Assembly (NCBI GenBank): GCA_028711365.1
Contig: JAQTSI010000009.1
Span: forward strand, 1-34,088
Direction: 5' to 3'
Length of the DNA: 34,088 nt
Source of the DNA: Methylococcaceae bacterium
Lineage (GTDB): Bacteria; Pseudomonadota; Gammaproteobacteria; Methylococcales; Methylococcaceae
The translations under genes were made by a program, and so were the position numbers. The notes under the pieces are model-generated. The model saw only the letters and a list, made by a program, of their open reading frames with translations, was not told where the DNA came from and searched no databases. Below, one piece after another: positions 15,869 to 23,082 of the stretch (its first letter is position 1; each line of letters starts with the position of its first letter).

Positions 15869-16495
15869 TCAACAGGCAAAATTATAAGGCGGCCAGGGAC
15901 CGCTGACCCATCGTCCTTCGACATCATCGCGCTTCTCCAGGGTTTCCCGGAAGGCTTGCAGCTTGGCCCTAGGCACCAGATAACTCAACAGATACATAGT
16001 TTGCCCGGCAAACAGGCCGGCTTCAGCGCAGCGTTTGCGGTAGAGCCCGCTCAGGGCGATGTCCAAGGCAGCCGTATGTTGCTCGACCTGCTCCAGCGCC
16101 AAATATTTCCGCTTTCGCGCCAACAAATATTCATGGCCATTGCAGGCAGCCGTTTGGACCTCGGCGGGCTGTGGGGGCATAGCCAGGCGAATGCCCATTT
16201 CTTCGCAGCCTTCCAGTTCCGCCAATCGTTGCCGATACCGTTCCGCCTCCAGGATCAGATGTTGAATCACCGCGGCCTCGTCCGGCAGCAAGTTGCCATA
16301 TCGCATCGGAATGAGCGTGGTTTGCCGGTAGATGCGCTCCACCACTTTTCCGTAGGCTAGAATCGAATCGAGATCCTGATCGATCTGTTCCCGATGAACC
16401 GCCACCGCCGACAATCCGTCCGCCTGGATCAACATCTCCTCGCCATGCGTAATCGCCGCCGATGCCTCGACGATGCCATATAACAGCAGACTCAT
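15869..16495 (-). CDS. gvpL: GvpF/GvpL family gas-vesicle protein (short)
   Basis: A 208-residue member of the GvpL/GvpF family. It has the N-terminal LLYGIVE strand, the central PMRYGNLL motif and the terminal signature SGPWPPYNF. GvpF/L proteins are minor, surface-exposed assembly factors that bind GvpA and other Gvp proteins. The start at 16495 overlaps the upstream gene by ATGA; a longer N-terminus would need a TTG codon. It is the last gene of the cluster. The F versus L label among the three family members here is by position only. Confidence 0.9.
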   Translation of the reverse strand: MSLLLYGIVEASAAITHGEEMLIQADGLSAVAVHREQIDQDLDSILAYGKVVERIYRQTTLIPMRYGNLLPDEAAVIQHLILEAERYRQRLAELEGCEEMGIRLAMPPQPAEVQTAACNGHEYLLARKRKYLALEQVEQHTAALDIALSGLYRKRCAEAGLFAGQTMYLLSYLVPRAKLQAFRETLEKRDDVEGRWVSGPWPPYNFAC

Positions 16496-17274
16496 GGCGT
16501 AGCCTGGCAAAAACTGTAGGGCGGCCAAGGGCCGGTTAGCCGGAAATTCAATCCGTAAGCTTCTTGCCGGCTGGCGATTTCATCCACCTTGCCGCGGAAG
16601 GATTCGACCCGTTCGACCGGCACCAGGAATGCCCAGTGGGCGATCCTGTCACCCAACAGCCGACGCGGGCGGCAGTCGCGGGTCAAAGACATCAGATGTT
16701 CTTGCAAATCCTGCAGATGCTGGCGGACCCAATCATCCAGTTCCAAGGCCAATTCCCGCCGCAATTTCTGCTCTTCCAGATGCCTGCGTCCGACGTTGTC
16801 CGGGAGGTGGAAGCGGCCGGATCGCAAACTTTCGGCCAGCAAATGCTCCAGCGCCCGTTTGCGATCCAGGCTGCCTTCCACGCACCATTCCTGGCAATCG
16901 GCCACTCGGAGCAAAACGGAGGTAATCTCGGCCGATCGGTCTTCGATTTCCCGCTCCAGCACCGTCAGATTCGAAAACAGCGTTCCGAACGGTATGGGAT
17001 AGACCGGTCCTTTTGCCATGGCCTGTTCGACTACGACGGCATGGCGGCAGGCGCGCGGCCCCAGCCAGGCAATATCCTGTAGATGGGCTTCCCCCGCCTC
17101 GCCGGTGTAATCCTCCAAAGCCACCCAGCCCAGCACAGCGGCCAGTCCGCCATGGCGATGGACCGTGATGGGTTTGTCCTCATCCACCCCTGGCCCCAAG
17201 GGCATGGATAAATCCGGCAAAGAGAAACAATACAGATAGACTGCCTCCCCGGCCTGTTGCGGCGAGGATTCCAT
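16492..17274 (-). CDS. gvpF: GvpF/GvpL family gas-vesicle protein (long)
   Basis: A 260-residue GvpF/L protein with YLYCFSLPD at the N-terminus, IPFGTLFSN in the middle, a charged helical stretch (about 160-210) and the terminal signature TGPWPPYSF. The family participates in shell nucleation and assembly. The ATG at 17274 lies 2 bp past the stop of the CDC48-like gene, and the 3' end overlaps the short GvpF/L gene by 4 bp, so the three genes are translationally linked. Two adjacent GvpF/L paralogues at the cluster end resemble the gvpF2-gvpF3 pair of Serratia (from memory). Confidence 0.9.
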   Translation of the reverse strand: MESSPQQAGEAVYLYCFSLPDLSMPLGPGVDEDKPITVHRHGGLAAVLGWVALEDYTGEAGEAHLQDIAWLGPRACRHAVVVEQAMAKGPVYPIPFGTLFSNLTVLEREIEDRSAEITSVLLRVADCQEWCVEGSLDRKRALEHLLAESLRSGRFHLPDNVGRRHLEEQKLRRELALELDDWVRQHLQDLQEHLMSLTRDCRPRRLLGDRIAHWAFLVPVERVESFRGKVDEIASRQEAYGLNFRLTGPWPPYSFCQATP

Positions 17275-17276
17275 GT

Positions 17277-19403
17277 TCAAGCCCTAGGCCCGAAAGTCTC
17301 CAGGATGGCTGCATCGAAATCCTCGCTTTCCACGAGCACGGCGATGGGCGATTCGGGGCCGGATTCGCCCTGCTCGACCAGGCGGCGGAGCGCGCGCAAG
17401 GCGGCGCGGTTGCACACCGCCGCCAGTTCGGCGCCACTTGCGCCCTCGCAGCGTGCCGCCAGATCTTCGGCGTCGATGTTGGCGCCTAGCGGCTTGTTGC
17501 GCAGATGCACGGAAAGGATCTCCCGCCGCGCCTGCTCATCGGGCAAGGGCAACTCGACGATCTCGTCGAAACGTCCGGGGCGCAACATGGCAGGGTCGAT
17601 CAGATCCACCCGGTTGGTCGCCCCCATGACGAAGACGCCCTTGAGTTCCTCCAACCCGTCCATTTCGGACAAGAACTGGCTGAGCACCCGCTCCGCCACA
17701 TGAGAGTCGGTGGAACCTTCCCCCCGGGCAGGGATCAAGGCATCCACCTCGTCGAGGAAAATGATGCAGGGCGAAGCCTGGCGCGCTTTGTGGAACAATT
17801 CGCGCACGCCTTGCTCCGATTCGCCCACGAAACGGGACATCAGCGCGGGCCCCTTGACCGAGATGACGTTGACTCCACTCTCGTTGGCCACCGCCTTGGC
17901 GATCAGGGTCTTGCCCACCCCGGGAGGGCCCGCCAACAGCAATCCCTTGGGCGGACGAACCCCGGCCTGCTGGAACAAGTGCGGGTATTTGATGGGCCAT
18001 TCGACCGCTTCCACCAAGCGCCGGCGCACGTCACCCAATCCCCCCACGTCCTCCCAGCGCACATCGGGGATGTCCACGAAGACTTCGCGGATGGCGGAAG
18101 GCGATACCTCGCACAGGGCCGTCCGGAAATCATCCATGCTGACGGTCAGGGTGGCCAATCGTTCGTAGGGCACGGCGGAAGCACTGAAGTCGATTTCCGG
18201 CAACAATCGGCGCAGGGCGCTCATGGCCGCCTCCCGACACAGGGCTTCCAGATCGGCGCCGACAAAACCGTGGGTGACTTCCGCCAACTGGTGCAAATCC
18301 ACATCGGCATCCAAAGGCATGCCGTGACTATGGATTTCGATGATCTCGCGCCGCCCCTCACGATCGGGGATGGGAATGTTGATTTCCCGGTCGAATCGGC
18401 CCGGACGACGCAACGCGGGATCGATCGTATTGGGAAGATTGGTGGCGGCGATGACGATGATTTTACCGCGGCTTTTGAGTCCATCCATCAGGGCCAATAA
18501 TTGTGCCACGATGCGTTTTTCCACTTCGCCGGTCACCTTGTCGCGGCGCGGGGCGATGGCGTCGATCTCATCCAGGAAGATGATGCTAGGCCCCTTACGG
18601 GCCGCTTCCTCGAAGATTTTCCGCAGATGCGCCTCGCTCTCGCCGTAAAACTTGTGCACCACCTCGGGCCCGCTGATGGTGAAGAATTGGGCGTCGGTTT
18701 CCTGGGCGATGGTGCGGGCGATGAGGGTCTTGCCACAACCGGGCGGCCCGCTCAGCAGCACGCCCTTGGGAGCGCCTATCCCTAGGCGTTCGAACACCTC
18801 AGGGTAACGCAAAGGCAGTTCGATCATCTCGCGGATACGTTGCACCTGGCCCTTGAGACCGCCGATGTCTTCATAGGACAAACGCTGTGGCGCAGCACTT
18901 GCCGGTTCGCCGGCTTTGCCGATCACCAGCACGGTAGTGGGATTGATCAGCACGGCCCCGGCAGGCGTCGAATCCTCCACCCGAAAATCCGCAGCGCGGC
19001 TGCCGAACAGATGGGCGCGCAGGAAGTCACCTTTCATGACCGGCAATCCATCGAGCAGACCGCCGATATATTTCAGATCGCGCTGACCGGGAACGACGGT
19101 GGTGGGGGTGAGGACGATGCGCGTGGCGTGCTTCCACGCCGTGGGCTCGAGTTGGGCTTTTTCATCCAAACCGAGACCGGCATTGCGGCGGGTCAGTCCA
19201 TCCAATTGCACGACGCCTTTTCCGCGCAGATCCGGATAAGTAGGCATGAGTTTGGCGACGCTAGTCCCCTTGCCGCGCACCAGGATGACATCTCCCACTT
19301 CCAATCCCAACTGGCGGATATCGGCAGGATCCAACCTTGCGTAGGCACGCCCTGCATCTTTGGGCAGGGCTTCGACCACTTTGAGTTTGAGAACTTCTGA
19401 CAT
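17277..19403 (-). CDS. CDC48/VAT-type double AAA+ ATPase
   Basis: A 708-residue AAA+ protein. The N-terminal double-psi-barrel-like region (about 1-165) is followed by D1 with GPPGCGKT (219-226) and IIFLDEID (274-281), then D2 with GPPGVGKT (492-499) and IIFLDEVD (547-554). RRPGRFD and LRPGRFD follow each Walker B. CDC48/p97/VAT proteins are hexameric unfoldases that extract or disassemble protein complexes. It sits inside the gas-vesicle operon, 9 bp after gvpH and 2 bp before gvpF, which suggests a role in assembling, remodelling or recycling vesicle proteins (inference). It is complete, with both catalytic sites intact. Positionally it corresponds to gvpZ of Serratia, but I have not compared the sequences. 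Confidence 0.93.
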   Translation of the reverse strand: MSEVLKLKVVEALPKDAGRAYARLDPADIRQLGLEVGDVILVRGKGTSVAKLMPTYPDLRGKGVVQLDGLTRRNAGLGLDEKAQLEPTAWKHATRIVLTPTTVVPGQRDLKYIGGLLDGLPVMKGDFLRAHLFGSRAADFRVEDSTPAGAVLINPTTVLVIGKAGEPASAAPQRLSYEDIGGLKGQVQRIREMIELPLRYPEVFERLGIGAPKGVLLSGPPGCGKTLIARTIAQETDAQFFTISGPEVVHKFYGESEAHLRKIFEEAARKGPSIIFLDEIDAIAPRRDKVTGEVEKRIVAQLLALMDGLKSRGKIIVIAATNLPNTIDPALRRPGRFDREINIPIPDREGRREIIEIHSHGMPLDADVDLHQLAEVTHGFVGADLEALCREAAMSALRRLLPEIDFSASAVPYERLATLTVSMDDFRTALCEVSPSAIREVFVDIPDVRWEDVGGLGDVRRRLVEAVEWPIKYPHLFQQAGVRPPKGLLLAGPPGVGKTLIAKAVANESGVNVISVKGPALMSRFVGESEQGVRELFHKARQASPCIIFLDEVDALIPARGEGSTDSHVAERVLSQFLSEMDGLEELKGVFVMGATNRVDLIDPAMLRPGRFDEIVELPLPDEQARREILSVHLRNKPLGANIDAEDLAARCEGASGAELAAVCNRAALRALRRLVEQGESGPESPIAVLVESEDFDAAILETFGPRA

Positions 19404-19412
19404 GGCCTTAGC

Positions 19413-19922
19413 TCAACTTTTCAGTTTGACTTCCAGGATACCGTTGCGGCAGGAGCGCTCCATTCCCTCGGCATCAAAAGTTCGAGGCAACAGAATCTCC
19501 TTGTGGTATTTCTTGCTCCCTCTCTCGGCGTGCAGGGTGAGAATATCGCCGGCCAAATCCAATCGAACGTCTTCCTCGCTTACACCCGGCATCTCGGCCA
19601 GCACCAGGATATGGTCGGCTTCCTCAATGACATCGACGAGAGGCTCGGAAACTTCCTGCACCACGGTCTCGCCGGTGTCTTCGTTCCGTCGAACATTGCC
19701 GAAGGGTTCTACCTGGGTTTCCTCATCACCCAAGCCCATTTTCACGGAAAACCCATAGACCGCCTTGACATCCCGCTGACCGGCGGGAATATCGAAATGA
19801 CCACTGCGTTTGATTTGCTCACCCTTTTCCGCCAGTTCGCCCAGCTTTTCCACCAGGTCTCCCAGCCCCCGAAGAATGCCTTCCACATTCCCCGTTACAT
19901 TAGTTTTCTTTCGTGTTGTCAT
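19413..19922 (-). CDS. gvpH: GvpH, Hsp20-family gas-vesicle protein
   Basis: A 169-residue protein: a basic, Gly-rich N-terminal part (about 1-40) and a C-terminal alpha-crystallin/Hsp20 domain (about 90-169) containing VDVIEEADHILVLAEMPGVS and GILEVKLKS. GvpH proteins are small heat-shock-like factors of gas-vesicle clusters, proposed to keep shell proteins soluble or to stabilise the vesicle. It starts 2 bp after the sigma-54 regulator, a pairing also known from Serratia (gvrA-gvpH, from memory). The CDC48-like gene follows after 9 bp. Confidence 0.9.
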   Translation of the reverse strand: MTTRKKTNVTGNVEGILRGLGDLVEKLGELAEKGEQIKRSGHFDIPAGQRDVKAVYGFSVKMGLGDEETQVEPFGNVRRNEDTGETVVQEVSEPLVDVIEEADHILVLAEMPGVSEEDVRLDLAGDILTLHAERGSKKYHKEILLPRTFDAEGMERSCRNGILEVKLKS

Positions 19923-19924
19923 GG

Positions 19925-21349
19925 CTATTTGTCCACCATTGAATTGATCTTCTTGAGCTTGTAATAAAGGGTTTTGTAATCGATGTTCAGCAAACGAGCC
20001 GTTTCGGCCTTGTTATTACCGGTTTGTTTCAGTGCATCCAGGATGATGATGCGCTCTATCTTTTCGGTATTGCTCTGGACGATTTCCTTGAGTGAGGGGC
20101 CTTCCAAACACAAACTATTCATACAATCCAGACAGGAGTTCTTGCTGTCTTGTAGGGGATTGGCGATCTGTTGGTGATTCAAGCCTAGATCACGAACTTC
20201 GATCTCACCTTCCGATATCAGCGCCGCTCGCCGTATGACGGCGCGTAACTCGCGCACATTGCCCGGCCAATGATAGTTCAGCAACAACTCCTTGGCGGAC
20301 AGGGTAAATTCAGGTATCGACCTACCCAATTCGCTGCATGTTTCGGCGAGGAAACGAATCGCCAAGGTCAGTATATCCTCGGGACGTTCACGCAAAGGAG
20401 GAATGAAGATGATATATTCATTCAATCGATAATATAAATCCTCGCGAAACTTCCCCTGCACGACCGCGTTCAACAGGTTTTCATGACTGGCCGATATCAC
20501 CCGCACATTCACCGGAATGGCCTTATTTCCTCCGATTCGGAAGATAACCCGCTCCTGCAAGGCGCGCAATAGCTTACATTGTGCGGAAAGCGAGGTATTG
20601 ACGATTTCATCGAGGAACAGGGTACCGCCCTCGGCTGCTTCAAATTTCCCTCCCCTCCCCTGGTCGGCTCCGGTATAAGAACCTTTATCATGGCCGAACA
20701 ATTCATTTTCGATCAGGGTATCGGGAATGGCACCGCAATCGACAGCGATGAAAGGCCTCTGTGCACGAGGGCTCGCCAAATGGATATTCTTGGCCACCAA
20801 CTCCTTGCCGGTACCGGTTTCACCCTGGATAATCACCGAGAAATCGGTATGAGCCACGCGAGTCAGATCATTGGAAAGATTCTGTATCTTTTGGCTCATT
20901 CCCATCAGATGGCTTATTCGCGCTTTCGTGTCGACGCTAAGTTTCTTGTTCAATCCATGCCGTCCGCCTCGAGTTTTCACGGCACGTTCAACCAACTCCA
21001 ATACCTTGCCGTTATCGAATGGCTTGGGCAGATAATCCCAGGCACCGGCCTTGATCGCACACACCGCGCCCATCACTCCCGCATTGCCGGTGATGATCAC
21101 CACCGGCAATTGCGGGTATAAGGCGCGGGCATGGGACAGCACCACCATGCCATTGGGTTCGGGAATGATGCTGTCGAGCAGGAGGACATCCGGTTCCCGG
21201 TTGGCCAAAAGCTGCATCGCCGAATTTCCGTCATGACCTTTCTGGGTTTCATAACCTTCACGCTCCAGGAGGAAAGACAGCAACTGACAAATATCTTTGT
21301 CATCGTCGATGATGAGTACATATCCCTGATTCGTTTTTGAGGCTTTCAT
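19925..21349 (-). CDS. gvrA: Sigma-54-dependent NtrC-family response regulator
   Basis: A 474-residue regulator: receiver (about 10-125) with D15-D17 and D59 in LLLDSIIPEP; AAA+ sigma-54 interaction domain with Walker A GETGTGKE and LFLDEI; Fis-type helix-turn-helix at the end (NNKAETARLLNIDYKTLYYKL). The sigma-54 contact loop reads GSYTGA instead of GAFTGA; tyrosine for phenylalanine is a conservative change. The extra Cys-containing linker before the HTH (SCLDCMNSLC) is unusual. Located inside the gas-vesicle operon, it is the likely activator of a sigma-54 promoter such as the one proposed upstream of gvpA. No partner kinase is adjacent. The gvrA name rests on context. Confidence 0.88.
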   Translation of the reverse strand: MKASKTNQGYVLIIDDDKDICQLLSFLLEREGYETQKGHDGNSAMQLLANREPDVLLLDSIIPEPNGMVVLSHARALYPQLPVVIITGNAGVMGAVCAIKAGAWDYLPKPFDNGKVLELVERAVKTRGGRHGLNKKLSVDTKARISHLMGMSQKIQNLSNDLTRVAHTDFSVIIQGETGTGKELVAKNIHLASPRAQRPFIAVDCGAIPDTLIENELFGHDKGSYTGADQGRGGKFEAAEGGTLFLDEIVNTSLSAQCKLLRALQERVIFRIGGNKAIPVNVRVISASHENLLNAVVQGKFREDLYYRLNEYIIFIPPLRERPEDILTLAIRFLAETCSELGRSIPEFTLSAKELLLNYHWPGNVRELRAVIRRAALISEGEIEVRDLGLNHQQIANPLQDSKNSCLDCMNSLCLEGPSLKEIVQSNTEKIERIIILDALKQTGNNKAETARLLNIDYKTLYYKLKKINSMVDK

Positions 21350-21356
21350 GGCGACT

Positions 21357-21373
21357 CAGGTAATCCTTACCTG
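21357..21373. promoter_or_regulatory. Perfect inverted repeat just upstream of the sigma-54 regulator
   Basis: CAGGTAATCCTTACCTG has 7-bp perfect arms around a 3-bp centre and ends 8 bp before the ATG at 21349. It could be an operator for autoregulation or a small hairpin over the translation start. No strong ribosome-binding site is seen for this gene. Confidence 0.4.
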
Positions 21374-21445
21374 GGAGCATTACGGCCCGACAGGAAATGA
21401 GATGGCAACGGGCTCGCTGGCGTTGAGAATATTGAATCCATGCGC

Positions 21446-22018
21446 TTATCCTAATTTAGGTTTACCAAGAGGCTGGATCAAGGTGATATCGGAGGATAAT
21501 TTATCCTCAACGGAATGCATTAGACCTAAAAAAAGCAGCCCGGTTTCATCCGCTTGCAGGGTTTCTTCGATACGCCGGGCGATATACCCGTCGCGACGAT
21601 CCAGCAGCGATTTTCCCAGTTCCTGAGAAGGCGCGGCCTGCTCGGCATTCGACTGCAATAATTGGGTCATCAAAGAATATTCTTCCAGCAGGAGTTCGGC
21701 CGATTCCGTGCCCATGACCGTGGCGCCCTTGTTATGCAACGCCTGTAGCAACAAGTGGTTACGGCTCCCCGCCTTGGCCATGTCGGCAACGATTTCAGAT
21801 TCCTTGCCGCAAACCGGAAGGCCGTCCTGATAGATCTTGACATGGGAATAATCCAACTCCATGGCTTTGATCGAAGCCTCGATGGCGTTCCACACGCTCT
21901 CGACGATCGCCAGATGCTTTTGGGTTTGTTCTTGAGTACGGACCTTGTTCACCGCATCGCCCAGTCTTCCCAAGTCTTCCGGGCCATGAATGATGGGGAA
22001 ATGGATCAGGGTGCGCAT
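21446..22018 (-). CDS. Uncharacterised 190-aa gas-vesicle-cluster protein
   Basis: A soluble protein beginning MRTLIHFPIIHGPEDLG, mostly helical, with a central segment (about 60-110) containing KIYQDGLPVCGKES and GSRNHLLLQALHNKGATVMGTES. I do not recognise a family with a known function. The N-terminal strand, IHFPIIH, is its most conserved-looking part. It lies between the second GvpA-family gene (14 bp upstream) and the sigma-54 regulator (96 bp downstream), and so belongs to the operon. The position matches gvpY in Serratia as I recall that map. The ATG at 22018 is preferred to a TTG 18 bp earlier. Confidence 0.8.
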   Translation of the reverse strand: MRTLIHFPIIHGPEDLGRLGDAVNKVRTQEQTQKHLAIVESVWNAIEASIKAMELDYSHVKIYQDGLPVCGKESEIVADMAKAGSRNHLLLQALHNKGATVMGTESAELLLEEYSLMTQLLQSNAEQAAPSQELGKSLLDRRDGYIARRIEETLQADETGLLFLGLMHSVEDKLSSDITLIQPLGKPKLG

Positions 22019-22032
22019 GGGAGCCTGCCGAC

Positions 22033-22356
22033 TCAAAGTGGTTCGGATACGGTTGCCTGTGATTCCAAACGCGCTTCCAGACGCTTCAGCCGGTCTTCCA
22101 AATCCGGAGCAGGCAAGGCCTGTTGCCTGGCTCTGGAACTGAAAGCGGGATTACCGCTCCACCAATCCAAACCCATCTCTAGTGCTTTATCCACCGAGCA
22201 GATGAGCAAGCGGATTTCGAGCGTCAGCAACTCCACCTCGACCAGCCTGATGCGGATGTCACCGCTGATGACGACCCCCTTGTCCAGCAGCCGTTCCAGC
22301 AGATCCGCAACCGTGGTCGAGTCGGTGGAATGAGTCAAGCGTTTTTTATCGTTCAT
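22033..22356 (-). CDS. gvpJ: GvpA-family minor shell protein (GvpJ/GvpS-like)
   Basis: A 107-residue protein. The GvpA-like core (about 15-65) shows LLERLLDKGVVISGDIRIRL and VELLTLEIRLLICSVDKA, matching the helix-strand-strand-helix of GvpA. It has a C-terminal extension of about 40 charged residues that GvpA lacks. GvpJ, GvpM and GvpS are paralogues thought to start or close the vesicle tips. AAGGA lies about 8 bp before the ATG. The exact paralogue label (J, M or S) cannot be fixed by eye. Confidence 0.88.
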   Translation of the reverse strand: MNDKKRLTHSTDSTTVADLLERLLDKGVVISGDIRIRLVEVELLTLEIRLLICSVDKALEMGLDWWSGNPAFSSRARQQALPAPDLEDRLKRLEARLESQATVSEPL

Positions 22357-22367
22357 GGGGAAAGTCC

Positions 22368-22724
22368 TTACAGCAATCGGCCCAAAGGGCCTAAATCCAG
22401 ATTCAAATCTTCTTCCTTGAGGTCGAAGACTTCTCGCAGCCGATCCAACTCCTCGGCTTGGCGCATCAGAGTCAATCCCAAGCGTTCGATTTCCTCCTCG
22501 GTCAATGATCCCGAATCCATACGCCTGATGGCCTGCCGTTCCAGCAATTCATGCAGCAGTTTCACCAAAGTAAGCACCAGTTGCGCCAAACCGTTGCGGA
22601 CCCGCTCCCCATCCAACTCCACCTTACAGCGGGAGCCCCCTCTAAGCCTGGCTTCCGGCGCCGATGAAGAAAAAGCCGCCAGCATTTCGTTTTTTTTCAA
22701 TTGCGCATCGTCAATATTCATCAT
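22368..22724 (-). CDS. gvpK: GvpK gas-vesicle protein
   Basis: A 118-residue GvpK with the family core GLAQLVLTLVKLLHELLERQ, AIRRMDSGSLTEEEIERLG and the terminal LNLDLGPLGRLL. GvpK is a small helical protein required for vesicle formation; its exact step is unsettled. AGGAA lies 6 bp before the ATG at 22724. It overlaps the upstream small GvpA-family gene by 14 bp and the next gene starts 11 bp after its stop. Confidence 0.94.
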   Translation of the reverse strand: MMNIDDAQLKKNEMLAAFSSSAPEARLRGGSRCKVELDGERVRNGLAQLVLTLVKLLHELLERQAIRRMDSGSLTEEEIERLGLTLMRQAEELDRLREVFDLKEEDLNLDLGPLGRLL

Positions 22725-22917
22725 GAGCGCTTCCTCGCAGGCGTCTTCCCGTCTCCACAGAGGCCACCAAGGCTTGTAGGCTTAAATATATCAGGTCGAT
22801 ATCGGCCACCGAGATAGTCACATCGGCTACGACCACCGCGCCTTTGTTCAGAATACGATCCAGCGCTTCACAAAGGGAAACCTGTTGTTCATTTTGATGC
22901 TGCATCTTGATCGGCAT
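22711..22917 (-). CDS. Small GvpA-family protein
   Basis: A 68-residue GvpA-like protein containing LDRILNKGAVVVADVTISV and DIDLIYLSLQALVASVET. It is shorter than, and diverged from, GvpA, fitting a GvpM/J/S-type minor shell component. Several start codons are possible (ATG at 22917 used here; ATG at 22905 and TTG at 22926 are alternatives) and none has a good ribosome-binding site. The 165 bp upstream, back to the ATPase stop at 23083, hold no gene I can support and might contain an internal promoter. Confidence 0.85.
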   Translation of the reverse strand: MPIKMQHQNEQQVSLCEALDRILNKGAVVVADVTISVADIDLIYLSLQALVASVETGRRLRGSAHDEY

Positions 22918-23082
22918 AAGCGGCAATTCGACAATAGTAGACCAATAACCGAAGAAACAAACTCGTCTGAAAGCTTAGGCCATTCCCCTGAAAATATAAG
23001 GCTTCCTCGCTGTAAAACTCGACCGGCTTTCATAGTGCATGATTGACCTTAACTTAGCCAGAGTTTTTATTGGTGATGACAA

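Noticed and set aside
22848..23033. 61-residue reverse ORF upstream of the small GvpA-family gene
   Set aside because: It overlaps the GvpA-family gene in another frame, has no recognisable motif, and a chance ORF is more likely.
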